Translations under genes and position numbers: made by a program
The notes under the pieces: generated by a model
Database searches by the model: none
Seen by the model: the letters and a program-made list of their open reading frames with translations, nothing else
Told to the model about the DNA's origin: nothing
Origin: Eutreptiella sp. 'Long Island Sound 2002'
Taxonomy: Eukaryota; Euglenozoa; Euglenophyceae; Eutreptiales; Eutreptiaceae
DNA: 64,000 nt
Direction of reading: 5' to 3'
Assembly (NCBI GenBank): GCA_964036045.1
Contig: OZ038381.1
Span: forward strand, 103,669,367-103,733,366
Shown: one piece after another, positions 10,170 to 21,005 of the stretch
Position numbering within the stretch: position 1 is the stretch's first letter
Layout of the letters: every line of letters starts with the position of its first letter

Positions 10170-10521
10170 TGAAGCGGTAGGGGGGTCCACGGCACTTGCA
10201 CGCAAAACACCTGAAAATGCAAACATTTTGCACTGGCTTAAAGATTTCTAAGGCGCTGACCACAGGCCTCAAATGTATCAAAACTTGCCTGTGGACGGGG
10301 GCAAAAATACGTACAAATTAGCGTAAATCAGCAGAACCTGGCGGAATTCTAACAATACAACGAAATATAGCGAAATTATTATAAAATTCGTGAAAATTAG
10401 CTATAAAGATCGCTGTTTTCGCCTTTATTTCTCAATCTGGGATTACGCCTTCGCTGAAGTCATTTTGCGACTGCGGAGACTTCTGCGATCGCACTGGGGG
10501 GATCCACCCGCTACCGCGTCA
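10170..10521 (-). repeat. 3' LTR of LTR element 1
   Basis: 352 bp, TG...CA ends in either orientation. The minus-strand polypurine tract at 10522-10531 abuts it, which makes it the 3' LTR. Confidence 0.85.
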
Positions 10522-10988
10522 CCCCTCTCCTGAAGAGAGTTGCAACCCTCTATGAGAGGCTTGCAACTCTGCACTGGAGTGCCCTGGAGGAAGTCTCCGC
10601 TGGGTGACCCGGCCCTATGGGACAACAACAAAGTTTGTTTACTTGCTATATAAAAAGAAACCCTCTGCAAAAACCACTGCCAGATTTTTCAAAAGAAAAT
10701 CAAACCAAGCATGGCTGCAGGGCACACAGAGGCAGGCAAGCAAAAGCAATCACACTGCTTTTGTGTTGTGCTGTCACCAACATTTCAGTTCGCTGCCTTG
10801 GCAGCCGTGCACAATACTCTACAAGTGCAGAGTGCAGTGCAGGAAAGGCAGACCACACAATGGGTAGTCCCCAGCGAACAAAAGTCAGCTCAGCAGCTGA
10901 CCTCCCATATCATATTAAAGATATTAGCTTACCCGAAAGATTGGGCTTAGTGCCCAGCAAAGGGATTATTTCCCCCACACTGGCAAGT

Positions 10989-11282
10989 TTATCGCCGCCA
11001 GCGTCTGCTTCTTGATGCTGGTGTCTGGGTGCCCACCTCTGTGGTCCGCTCGAGTGTCTTCGCCATGATCCGCGTTCGCTGGACGTCCGCTTTGTCCCTT
11101 CCGTCCACTATTGTCTCCAAAATCACCAAGCGCGTCTCGAACCGATGCAGGCGCAAGTGTAGGTCTTCGTTCTCCCTTCGTAGGTCTTGGGTCTCCCACA
11201 GTAGGTCGTGGGTATTCAACGCCCACGCCGATAGCTCGGCTGGCGCCCTTTTCTCTCTGGCCCCTTGGTTCTCCCATTGCAC
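10989..11282 (-). CDS. Coiled-coil ORF in LTR element 1
   Basis: A 97-residue frame with the leucine/charged heptad-like stretch LLWETQDLRRENEDLHLRL followed by HRFETRLVILETIVDGRDKA and a basic tail RSRRWRR. It looks like a short coiled coil with a basic end, as in small Gag-like proteins. No family is recognised. It may be the C-terminal part of a longer product running from about 11881, because upstream minus-strand frames are also open but shifted. Confidence 0.4.
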   Translation of the reverse strand: MQWENQGAREKRAPAELSAWALNTHDLLWETQDLRRENEDLHLRLHRFETRLVILETIVDGRDKADVQRTRIMAKTLERTTEVGTQTPASRSRRWRR

Positions 11283-11388
11283 GCCGTGCAGGTGCCTGAG
11301 TCCTTGCTCTCTCTCTGTGTAAGTCCAGGGTCTCGCTGTTCCACGCTGCGCTTCGCGAATCCTCGGTCTCGCTGCTCCACGTTGCGCT

Positions 11389-11881
11389 TCATGAGTCCTT
11401 GGTCTCGCTGTTGCGTGGCTTGCTCCCTGGCGTTGGTCTTAGTTGGGCTCCTTTGTTGGAGTCCGGTGGTCTTAGTTGGGCTCCTTTGTTGCAGTCCAGT
11501 GGTCTTAGTTGCGCTCCTTTGTTGGAGTCCGGTTCGGCTCCGCTCGTAGGTTCACGTGTTGCGGCTGGTGTGGCCGCGGTCTTCACGGCTGGTGTGGCCG
11601 CGTTCTTCACCGAGCGCTCTGCGGCGCTCCTCATTTTCCAAATTGGCATACCTGCCGCCCGGCGCCCAAAGGCGCCCCTCGTAGTCCACGACGTATTGTG
11701 CTGCAGGTTGGCGGCGGGATTTGCCACCATCTCCATGGATCGCTGGGCTGCGCTCCTGAGGGAAGCAGAAGTGAGACGAATGGTAGCTGACGCTACTGTC
11801 CGTCCTCCAGTTGTAGACGTAGTATTTTGATCTTCGAGGCTCGTAGGTGCTGCCAGAGCTCCAGGAGCTGATCATCTGCAT
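11389..11881 (-). CDS. Low-complexity upstream ORFs in LTR element 1
   Basis: Two overlapping minus-strand frames (11552-11881, 11389-11736) encode SKYYVYNWRTDSSVSYHSSH, ERRRALGEERGHTSREDRGH and repeated SNKGAQLRP units. The repeated units come from a tandem repeat of about 32 bp. A frame change between them hints that they were one reading frame with 10989-11282. Function unknown. Confidence 0.3.
11437..11535 (+). repeat. About 32-bp tandem repeat, three copies
   Basis: Units contain GGTCTTAGTTGGGCTCCTTT and differ by a few substitutions. They lie inside LTR element 1 and encode the SNKGAQLRP-type repeats on the minus strand. Confidence 0.75.
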
Positions 11882-11884
11882 AGG

Positions 11885-12085
11885 CGGGCGGCGCTGTGCG
11901 TAGCGCAGGCTGGTGGCACTGCAGGTAGCGCAGTCAAGCTGGCGGCGCTGAAGGTGGTGCCGTCGTTGTGGCGCTCAGACTGGCGGCGCTGTGAGGGATG
12001 CCCGCGGCGCTGAGAGTGAGGCTGGCGGCGCTGAGAGTAGCGCCGCTGTTGGCGGCGCCCGGCTGGTGGAGCCGCTGCTGGCACT
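11885..12085 (+). repeat. GGCGGCGCTG-rich short repeats
   Basis: Irregular units around CTGGCGGCGCTGA recur at 15-25-bp spacing near the 5' LTR. No coding signal beyond low-complexity frames. Confidence 0.6.
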
Positions 12086-12120
12086 GCGGTAACGCCACTT
12101 CAGGGGTGTTAGAAAACTTT

Positions 12121-12472
12121 TGAAGCGGTAGGGGGGTCCACGGCACTTGCACGCGAAACACCTGAAAATGCAAACATTTTGCACTGGCTTAAAGTTTTCC
12201 AAGGCGCTTACCACAGGCCTCAAATGTATCAAGACACGCCTGTGGACGGGGGCAAAAATACGTACAAATTAGCGTAAATCAGCAGAAATCGGCGGAATTT
12301 TAACAATACAACGAAATATAGCAAATCTTTTATAAAATTTGTGAAAATTGGCTATAAAGATCGCTGTTTTCGCCTTTATTTCTCAATCTCGGATTACGCC
12401 TTTGCTGAGGTCATTTTGCGCCTGCGGAGACTTATGCGGTCGCGCTGGGGGGATCCACCCGCTACCGCGTCA
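12121..12472 (-). repeat. 5' LTR of LTR element 1
   Basis: 352 bp, about 93% identical to the other LTR by eye. The interior beginning on the minus strand at 12120 is AAAGTTTTCTAACACC, in the primer-binding position. It does not start with the usual TGG. Confidence 0.85.
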
Positions 12473-12559
12473 GTATGTTGTCTCATACATCTCACGGGCC
12501 CCAAATATGTTTCGGGAGACATGTTAATGCTTGAATTGGGACCCCTAGAGGCAAGTGTG

Positions 12560-13490
12560 TAAAAACAAAACAACCAAAAATTGCCATCTTATGCACCGTC
12601 ATGGTGCACCTTCACATCTTGGTACGCCGGTCCTTCGCTAAAGGGTGCACGATATGTTTGATCAACTTTTCGCCACACATTTGGAGGCTTTGCGGCGCCT
12701 TTTGAACTCTTTTTGTTATCTAAGAGCGTACAATATAGGCTACAGTTGGCCACAATCTGCCAACGTCCGGCATATTTTCCTCTTGTGCGCTCCAAGGGAA
12801 GGCCAACCATGCCCAAACATTTGCCTTGCATGCCTCCTAGGTGCACATGGGTCACAATTGAACAAAGATACGGTGCTCGCTATCAACTTTCGACACATGT
12901 ACACGCTTGATTGTTTCTCGGCATTGTAATGCAAATAACAATCGAATTTGGCCATGTTATGCATGGTCATGGTGCACTTTCACATGTTACTACACTCTGC
13001 CTTTACGAAAGGATGCACAATATGTTTCAGCAACTTTTCGCAAAATATTTGGAGGCTTTGTGGCGCCTTTTGAACCCTTTTTGCTATCTAAGACGTTACA
13101 AAATAGGTCACAATTGGCTACAATCTGCCAGATGCCAGCATATTCTAGTCTTGTGCGCTCCAAGGGAGGCCCAACCATGCCTAAACCTTTGCCTTGCATG
13201 CCTCCTAGGTGCACATGGGTCACAATTGAACAAAGATACGGTGCCCGTTTTTAGCCTTCGAAACATGTACACACTTGATTGTTTGCCGGCATTGTAATGC
13301 AAAAAACAACCCAAATTGGCCATGTTATGCACGGTCATGGTGCACTTTCACATGTCAGTACACTGTGCCTTCACCCTAACCTTTGCTTTGCATGCCCACA
13401 TATGGGTCACAATTGAAAGAAGATACGGTGCCGGTTTTCACCTTCTTACGTCTGTACACACGTGATTGTTTGCGGACTTTGTAATGGATG
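12560..13490 (+). repeat. About 365-bp tandem repeat, two full and one deleted unit
   Basis: Units at roughly 12567-12935, 12936-13301 and 13302-13490 share CACGGTCATGGTGCACTTTC, TTTGGAGGCTTTG and TGGGTCACAATTGAA. The third unit lacks its middle. Short scraps of the same repeat recur near 14165 and 14490. Frames within it are shadows. I see no gene. Confidence 0.75.
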
Positions 13491-13525
13491 TGTCTCACTT
13501 TGCGTGTCATTATTGTTCGCAAAAC

Positions 13526-13843
13526 TTACATAGCATGATTCATACAATTTGCTTTCTTGCATTTTGGTTTGTGAGTGTCTAGTGGACTAGAAAGGTCTAC
13601 AATGCAATTCTCTAATAACGAATGAAGATCAGTGGCTTTTCTTTTGGCAGCCGAATCTCTGAAATGTCTACTTGTGTCATCCAACCAATTATGGACACGG
13701 CGGTCATGCATTGTGAAGCCGGGTCCCGTGAGAATACAAGCCTTCGACAATATTACTTGGTGGCTTACGAAGGCATGTTCATTCATGCACAACACATTTT
13801 GTACAAAGTGTTTTGCACTTGTTGCACACCATTGGCATAGATT
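13526..13843 (-). CDS. Small unassigned frame
   Basis: The minus strand is open without an ATG at its start. It reads QWCATSAKHFVQNVLCMNEH, then GPGFTMHDRRVHNWLDDTSR, then LENCIVDLSSPLDTHKPKCK and a stop. Residue choice looks like coding rather than repeat. It could be an exon or fragment of a gene or element truncated by surrounding repeats. No family recognised. Confidence 0.3.
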   Translation of the reverse strand, partial: NLCQWCATSAKHFVQNVLCMNEHAFVSHQVILSKACILTGPGFTMHDRRVHNWLDDTSRHFRDSAAKRKATDLHSLLENCIVDLSSPLDTHKPKCKKANCMNHAM

Positions 13844-13984
13844 GTTTAATTAAATACATGAGCCGTTTGCTTTGGATGCTATGCGATATGTATGGCTAAC
13901 AGTTAACTAAAGGAAAGGAATGGTGCCAAAAGTAGTGTGCGATGTGTTTACTTTGGTTGTCATTATTGTTAGCAAAAATACATA

Positions 13985-14126
13985 GGATGTGCCAATGTAA
14001 GCGAGCAGGCTGAGGCGATGCCACAAACAGACCCCAGGTCTTCACCGACCTGTCGCCTGGTGACAACAGAAGAGTGCGGGCAGGGTTGCGTGGCACAAGC
14101 TCACTGAAGCATACACCTGTACATAG
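13985..14126 (+). repeat. Dispersed 145-bp repeat, copy 1
   Basis: Contains CAGGTCTTCACCGACCTGTC and GCCTGGTGACAACA. The CACC...GGTG and ACCTG...CAGGT arms could form a short hairpin. Two further copies lie at 14314-14466 and 15911-16062. Confidence 0.75.
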
Positions 14127-14313
14127 TTTCTTACAGTACTTCTTTCTTGCGCGCATGGCAGCTACAATTGGGTCACAATTGAACGAAGATACATTGCTGG
14201 ATGAACTTCTGATACTATGTTTTTGCTCCGGCCAGCTTTGTGTGGTTTGCAAGTGTCAATGGTGAACAAAAGAATGGTGAACAGATTTATGGTCTCCTGC
14301 CTTTCTCTCTGAC

Positions 14314-14466
14314 TTAAAGTGCGGGATGTGCCAATGTGAGCGAGCAGGCTGAGGCCATACCACAAACAGACGCCAGGTCTTCACCAACCTGTCGGCTGGT
14401 GACAACAAAAAACTGCAGGCAGGGTTGCGTGGTGCAAGCTCAATGAAGCATATACCTGTAGATACG
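14314..14466 (+). repeat. Dispersed 145-bp repeat, copy 2
   Basis: Same order of blocks as copy 1 (CCAATGTGAGCGAGCAGGCT, CAGGTCTTCACCAACCTGTC), with scattered substitutions. It ends CCTGTAGATACG. Confidence 0.75.
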
Positions 14467-14696
14467 TTGTTACATTCGAATTTTCAACACATCCAAACAC
14501 TTGATTGTTTGCCGGCTTTGTAATGTATGCGTGCCAGTTTGCTTGTTATTCTGATTTTCGTTTCTACAATAACCAGGCATATTACAAAATCTTCATTTAT
14601 GTGATGCATGAATGCTACTTGCCTACTACACATTTGCTCATGTCAACTGTAAAAATTGTAATAGAGGAGCCACCTTTTCATACAAACACCTTGTAG

Positions 14697-15679
14697 ATGT
14701 CTCATACAAAAGAAGGAGCCCCTGTTCCCCCTTTGAAGTGCCTCTTCCAGACACTCCATCTTGAGCTAATGGGGAAGGTGCCGAACAAAAAAAGGCAATG
14801 CTGCCAAGGGAGTTGCCGGCGCTTTTTGATTCATCGACTTGGGCTGATTCAAGTGATGCGGTGATGCCTGAAGTTCAGCCAGACAAAGGGTTAACAGCTC
14901 TTGACAAAGTCGTTTCTGCAAGCGATAGGACATTTGTGGTTGCTGGTTCAGCCAAATACAAGTGTGGCAAAGAGGTACTGTGATGTTGGTACGGTGTTGC
15001 TCTTCCTGCCAATCTGACAGAACTGAAGGTGCGACCAGGCTATTTGAAGATTGTCTTCAACAAAGAGAGGACACCATATTGGCTTCATCAGTCCAAAGTG
15101 TTGTTGCAACTCCCGGCCCATGCCGAGGTCTCTGACGGTGTTGGGATTCCTAGTGAGGCTTGCAGTGAGGCAGAGGAGGGCGATGCTGATGGTGAGGATA
15201 AGGACTCTGCGGATGAACGTGGTAGTGATGACTCGGAATACACAGGCAAAGGTACAGCAAAGCTCAAGAAATCGACCAAAAAAGTGTCAGTTGAGCCAGA
15301 GGGTGCTAACAGTGGTGAGGATGCACCTCAGAGCGGGAGCAACTTAAAGACAAAAAGTAAGAGGCGTGGTAATCCGTCCATTCTGGCAGCTGAGTTCGCA
15401 AGGCATCTCGCAGATTCTCCTCGGGAGAGGCGACAGCCAATATTGGCAGAAACTGAGACTGCAACAAAGCCGTATGTACTGCAAGTTTTACACAGCCTGG
15501 GAACCGGGGCATCGGCAACCAAGAACCTTACAGAGCAGACGTTGCTTCTTGCCAACCGGTCAAAGGGTTCAATAACCGTTCAATCATTGGTCGACCCGAT
15601 GCCAGCTGTTATGGAGTTCGAACCAGTGGACTTGAGTGATTTTGGAAATTACAAGCAATCCACAGATACTAAAAAAAAG
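14697..15679 (+). pseudogene. Candidate first coding exon of the mini-exon gene
   Basis: ATG at 14697 opens MSHTKEGAPVPPLKCLFQ. After an A7 run (14787-14793) the sense frame shifts by one and reads KAMLPRELPALFDSSTWADS. An in-frame TGA (14981-14983) separates KYKCGKEVL from CWYGVALPANLTELKVRPGY. The rest has an acidic block (EAEEGDADGEDKDSADERGS) and a basic, Ser-rich half. A donor-like AAAAAG/GTAGAT ends the exon at 15679; otherwise a stop lies at 15706. Acidic and basic blocks suggest a nuclear or DNA-binding role, but no domain is recognised. The link to the exons at 16376 onward is inferred from strand and order. Confidence 0.45.
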
Positions 15680-15910
15680 GTAGATTTGCATGGACAGATA
15701 GTCTAATTGTAGTCTGATTTTGCTGTTTGCACTCATGCAATGAAAATGCCTTGCACTCACACATAGCACTGCATTACACGCATGGACCCCAGTGTGCCGA
15801 AGGTCGTAACAACTTTATGCAGCTTAGACTAAATGGTGATCAGCTTCGAAAATATTGATAATTTTCAACATGTACCCTACCCCGAATTTCTTTGTTGGCA
15901 GAGTGCAAAT

Positions 15911-16062
15911 TAAAGTGAGGGATTCGCCAATGTGAGTGAGCGGGCTGAGGCCATGCCACAGAGGGACTCCAGGTCTTCACCGACCTGTCGCCTGGTGACA
16001 ACAGGAAACTGCGGGCAGGGTGTTGTGGTGCAAGCTCACTGAAGCATACTCCTGTAGATAGA
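15911..16062 (+). repeat. Dispersed 145-bp repeat, copy 3
   Basis: Third copy, 1.45 kb further on. Its flanks are themselves duplicated: 15775-15910 resembles 16064-16203 (both contain CCCAGTGTGCCGAA and GTCGTAACAA). The larger unit is therefore about 290 bp. Confidence 0.7.
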
Positions 16063-16375
16063 CGCATGGACACACATGGGGCCCAGTGTGCCGAAAGTCG
16101 TAACAAGGGGATTCCACTTAGAATCAATGTTGATCACCTTAGAAAAAATTAAGAGATTTCCACATGCACCCTGCCCGACCGTTTGTTGTTGGTAGAGTGC
16201 CCAATCGGAAGTTTCAGGAAACGATACTGAAGTAAGTGGCAGGTCATCAACACATGAACTCAAGAATACGCTCGATCTGGAAGTGTGATTTGGTTGTTCG
16301 TGATGCATCCACCCATTATTCCTGCTGGTTTGCACATTTCCTTGAACGCACCTGTGGAAACTGTTCCTTGTACAG

Positions 16376-17968
16376 AGTCCTCCGCAAAATGACTCCACAA
16401 AAGAGACTGCAGAAAATACAGTCGGAGCGACCGATGGACTGCGAAATGCAGCGACTGTGGAGGTCGGACCTGTTGTGTAATAGTTAGCAGTTGTTGGTTT
16501 TGCAATACTTCGCTTCTATAGGTCGCTTGAGTCGTTCATAGTGCACGCGCTCATTATTCCTGCTGACTTGCACATTTCTTTTAACACTCCTGTAGAAACT
16601 CTCCTTTGACCAGAGTCCCCAGCAGTATTGCGCGAAAAAAATACTGCCGAAAATACAGTTGAAGCGACAGATGGACTGCACAATGCAGCCACTGTGGAGG
16701 TTTGACCTGTCGGGTGATGGTTAGCAGTTGTTGGCTGCGTAATACTTTGCTTCCATAGGTCGCTTCGTTTGTTGCCAATGCACGCGGCCATTATTCCTGC
16801 TGGCTTGCACATTTCCTTGAACGCACCTGTGGAAACACTCCCTTGTACAGAGTCCCCAGCCGAACTTCACGGCAAACGAGACTGATCAGAGTGCTGATGG
16901 AGAACCAGATGGACTGCAGAATGCAGCAATTGTGCAGGTCGGACTCGTCGTGTGATTCTCCTGGTTTGCACATTTCTTGGCACACACCTGTGCACAACCT
17001 GTTCTGCAGCCTCCTCAGATGAAGGACACAGTGAAGGAGACTGAAGAAAGTGCAGTTGGGACAACACCAGAGCATGCAAATACAGCGAGTGTGGAGGTCT
17101 GACGCTGTGAGGTGTGATGTGATTGGTAGCCGTCCTTGTTTGTGTAATACATTCTTTTTGTTGGTCCGTCTCGTCGTTCTGTGTTTATCCATTACTTGTA
17201 CTGGCCTGTACAGTGCTCTGCACGCAACTTTGGACTATCTCTGTTGTGCAGAGTCTGCAGCCGAAAGAGAAATCAAAGGAGATTGAACAAAGGCAGTGGG
17301 GGCAACACATGGATCTGAGAATGGAGCGACTGTTGAAGTGTGACCCATCATGTCATGCATATCCGCTGTCGCTTTCGTAATACATTCGCTGGCATTCCCC
17401 TGCACTGTTGGCAGGGAAATCTCTGTTGTGCAGAGTCTGCAGCCGAAAGACACATCAAACGAGATTGAACAAAGTACAGGTGAAGCAACACATGGATCTG
17501 AGAATGGAGCAACTGTGGTTCTGTGATCCATCATTTGATAAATACCAACCGTTGCTTTTGTAATAGATTGTCTGGCATTCCACTGCACTATTTGGAGGGC
17601 AATCTCTGTTTTCAGAGTCTGCAGCGGAAAGACACATTGAAGGGGAATGAACAAAGCACAGTTGGGGAAACACATGGATCTGAGAATGGAGCGACTGTGG
17701 AGGTGTGACCCCACATTTGATGCATACGAGCAGTTGCTTTTGTAATACAGTCCCTCTCAATTTCCTGCCCTATTTGGAGGGCTCAAAAAGTGCAACCGCA
17801 GAATGGCTCGACAAAAAAGACTGCCCAAAATGTAGTAGAAGCGACACATGGACACTTTGTAGGGCAATCTCTGTTTTGCAGAGTGTGCAGCCGAATTACA
17901 CATTGATCGTGAATGAACAAAGCGCAGTTGGGGCAACACATGGATCTGAGACTGGAGCGACTGTGGAG
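16376..17968 (+). CDS. Array of 87-bp mini-exons
   Basis: Consecutive exons follow a CAG acceptor (ACCAG once) and end GTGGAG or similar before a GTGTGA, GTCTGA, GTCGGA or GTTTGA donor: 16376-16462, 16614-16699, 16851-16937, 17010-17096, 17252-17337, 17434-17520, 17616-17702 and 17882-17968. Six are exactly 87 bp (29 codons, phase 0) and two are 86 bp. Each encodes a diverged repeat ending like VGATHGSENGATVE or GATDGLRNAATVE. The exon at 17434 has a mutated donor (CTGTGA). A truncated unit lies near 17795-17855. Symmetric length means units can be skipped or duplicated without shifting frame. The product is Ser/Thr/Glu/Gly-rich and probably disordered. Confidence 0.65.
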
Positions 17969-18216
17969 GTCTGACCCAACATTGGATGCATACCAGCTGT
18001 CGGTTTCGTAATACGTGCCCCGCACTCCCCTGCACCATTTGGAGGGCTAAAAAAGCGCAACCGCAACAAACGCAAGTCAGGATGTTATTGACGGCCCTCA
18101 AAGGTCACCAGCAGCTGAAGTTGCAACATCCACAGCAGCACAAACGACCTATACAGCGGAGCAAATAGCAGCTGCCATGGGAGTTATTCAGGTTCTGTCA
18201 CCTCTGTCACTCAATA
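17163..18216 (+). repeat. 1,054-bp perfect direct repeat, left copy
   Basis: Starts GGTCCGTCTCGTCG and ends CACTCAATA. The same sequence lies at 21496-22549, offset exactly 4,333 bp, with no difference that I could find. It covers three full mini-exons, one 86-bp exon and their introns. It abuts the GC-rich insert directly on the right. Confidence 0.9.
18057..18191 (+). CDS. Candidate longer exon after the mini-exon array
   Basis: Open frame ATATNASQDVIDGPQRSPAA, EVATSTAAQTTYTAEQIAAA, MGVIQ, ending at ATTCAG/GTTCTG. The acceptor is uncertain. It is the last coding piece before the GC-rich insert and recurs identically at 22390-22524. Confidence 0.4.
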
Positions 18217-18230
18217 GGTAGGTAGGTAGG
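18217..18230 (+). repeat. (GGTA)n junction tract
   Basis: About three and a half GGTA units mark the exact left junction of the GC-rich insert. The same tract marks the left end of the 48.9-kb element. Confidence 0.75.
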
Positions 18231-19439
18231 TGCACTCGGTCGTGGAGAGGCGCCCCATGGTTCCCCCTGGCGTCGCCCCTGTGACGAACAGGAAGAGGCT
18301 CCGCGCGTAAAGAGGGGAGGCGGCTTACATCCCGCTAGACCTGACTGTTGGCCCCCAACAAAGCGGCCCCGGGCTACACCGGGAGGGCTGATCGCCGCCA
18401 GCGTGACATGCTTGTCTCGCCGGGAGGGTGGGCCCCCGTGCTTGCGCACGTCCCCTCCTTTGGGCGGAACCCTAGGGGTTCACCGGACTTCCTGGCGTAT
18501 CCCGTTCCCAAGGCATGCATGCATGTTCTTGGTACTAGGGTTCCGAGGCGCTTGGGTGTCGCACGCTCCGCCTCGAGTCCCAAAGCAGCGCAGGCCTTAG
18601 GATGCAGCCTTACCCCCGGGCTCCGGATCTCGTTTGGCCGGGTCACCTGCATGGCACGGGCTGCCTCAGTGCCCGGGCTGTGGGCACTGGGTTTCCTATT
18701 GTTGGCTTGCGTTTGTGGTTGGGTCCGGGTTGCGGTTGGTCGTGGGTTTCGTTTACCCCTGCCCGTTGTGGCTGGGGTCTTGGGTGGGTGTGTTTGGGCT
18801 CGGTTTGTGGTGTTGTCCCTCTTTTGCCGGCTGTTTGTGGTGTTCGTGGTTGGGCTTTGGTGTGGGCCTGCTTTCGGGACCTGTGTGGTTTCCTGCGCGT
18901 TTCCCTTGCCCCCCGCCGTTTCCGGTTCCGGTGTGCGGTGTGGGCGCCCGGGTCTCGGCTGTGCCCCGCCCTTCTTGGCTGGGTTGTCGGGTTGTGTTTT
19001 TTGCGCTTTTTTTTTTTTTTTTTTTTCCTGGTTGCTGGGTCTCCTTGTCCCGGGCCTTGTGGTCTCTCCCCCGTCTCCTTTCTTTCGGGGGCTGCTGGCT
19101 TTTTTTTTTTTTTTTTTCTGCTTGTTTCGGTGTCCCTTTTTTCCGCTGGGCCGCTGTCGCTGGCTTGGTGTTGCCGGTCTTGGCTGGGTGGTCCCCCTGT
19201 GCCTGTTTGGGGGTCCTGTCTTCGGTGCCCTCTGGGTGGGGGGTTTGGCCCCCTTCTGTGTTGTTGGTGGGCGGTTTGGTGGCTGTGGGCTGTTTTCGCG
19301 CGCCCGCCCCCCCCCCCCTTTTTTTTTTCTTTTTTTTTTTTTTTCGGGGGGGGGGCCTGCCGGGCTGTTCCTCCCGTTGCCTTCCCTCGGCTGGCGGTTG
19401 CTCTGTGGCTGGTGTGTGGTGTGGTTGGTCCCTCGCCAC

Positions 19440-21005
19440 TGCTGGCAGAGGTTCCTGTGTGCTACTCCCCGCCACTCCTGGCTGGGTTTCGCTGCCGGTG
19501 GTTGTGGGCGGTCCCCGCCACTCCTGGCTGGGGTTTGCCGGCGGCGGTGGTGTCTGGTGTGTGGCGGTGGTGTGTTGGTGGGGTTGTGGCTGGTGTGTGG
19601 TGTGGTTGGTCCCTCGCCACTCCTGGCGGAGGTTCCTGTGTGCTACTCCCCGCCACTCCTGGCTGGGTTTCGCTTCCGGTGGTGTTGGGCGGGCCCCGCC
19701 ATTCCTGGCTGGGGTCCGTTGGCGGCGTTGCTGTGTGGTGTGTGGTGTGTGGCGGTGGTGTGTTGGTGGGGTTGTGGCTGGTGTGTGGTGTGGTTGGTCC
19801 CTCGCCACTCCTGGCGGAGGTTCCTGTGTGCTACTCCCCGCCACTCCTGGCTGGGTTTCGCTTCCGGTGGTGTTGGGCGGGCCCCGCCATTCCTGGCTGG
19901 GGTCCGTTGGCGGCGTTGCTGTGTGGTGTGTGGTGTGTGGCGGTGGTGTGTTGGTGGGGTTGTGGCTGGTGTGTGGTGTGGTTGGTCCCTCGCCACTCCT
20001 GGCGGAGGTTCCTGTGTGCTACTCCCCGCCACTCCTGGCTGGGTTTCGCTGCCGGTGGTGGTGGGCGGTCCCCGCCACTCCTGGCTGGGGTCCGCTTGCG
20101 GCGGTGGTGTGTGGTGTGTGGTGTGTGGTGTGTGGCGGTGGTGTGTGGTCGGGGTTGTGGCTGGTGTGTGGTGTGGTTGGTCCCTCGCCACTCCTGGCGG
20201 AGGTTCCTGTGTGCTACTCCCCGCCACTCCTGGCTGGGTTTCGCTTCCGGTGGTGGTGGGCGGTCCCCGCCACTCCTGGCTGGGGTCCGTTGGCGGCGTT
20301 GCTGTGTGGTGTGTGGTGTGTGGCGCTGGTGTGTTGGTGGGGTTGTGGCTGTCGTGTGGTGTGGTTGGTCCCTCGCCACTCCTGGCGGAGGTTCCTGTGT
20401 GCTACTCCCCGCCACTCCTGGCTGGGTTTCGCTGCCGGTGGTGGTGGGCGGTCCCCGCCACTCCTGGCTGGGGTCCGCTTGCGGCGGTGGTGTGTGGTGT
20501 GTGGTGTGTGGTGTGTGGCGGTGGTGTGTTGGTGGGGTTGTGGCTGGTGTGTGGTGTGGTTGGTCCCTCGCCACTCCTGGCGGAGGTTCCTGTGTGCTAC
20601 TCCCCGCCAATCCTGGCTGGGTTTCGCTGCCGGTGGTGGTGGGCGGTCCCCGCCACTCCTGGCTGGGGTCCGCTTGCGGCGGTGTGTACGGTGTGTGGTG
20701 TGTGGTGTGTGGCGGTGGTGTGTTGGTGGGGTTGTGGCTGGTGTGTGGTGTGGTAGGTCCCTCGCCACTCCTGGCGGAGGTTCCTGTGTGCTACTCCCCG
20801 CCACTCCTGGCTGGGTTTCGCTGCCGCTGGTGGTGGGCGGTCCCCGCCACTCCTGGCTGGGGTCCTTTGGCGGCGGTGGTGTGTGGTGTGTTGTTGGGGT
20901 CCCTCGCCACTCCTGGCGGAGGTTCCTGTGTGCTACTCCCCGCCACTCCTGGCTGGGTTTCGCTGCCGCTGGTGGTGGGCGGTCCCCGCCACTCCTGGCT
21001 GGGGT
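19440..21005 (+). repeat. 188-195-bp satellite, nine copies
   Basis: The block GGTTCCTGTGTGCTACTCC recurs at 19450, 19631, 19819, 20007, 20202, 20390, 20585, 20779 and 20921; the last interval is short. Each unit has several CCACTCCTGGC motifs and a GTGTGGTGTGTGG tract. Long frames on both strands here (up to about 1,000 codons) result from the repeat and few stops, not from a credible protein. Confidence 0.85.

Larger units (their letters stand above)
10170..12472 (-). mobile_element. LTR element 1, small non-autonomous
   Basis: Two 352-bp direct repeats (10170-10521 and 12121-12472) start TGAAGCGG and end CGCGTCA. A 4-bp target duplication GTAT lies outside (10166-10169 and 12473-12476). 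Orientation is minus, because the polypurine tract AGGAGAGGGG lies directly upstream of the left repeat on the minus strand. I count about 24 differences between the LTRs (about 7%). The 1.6-kb interior has no protease, RT or integrase, so it would depend on another element's enzymes. Confidence 0.85.
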
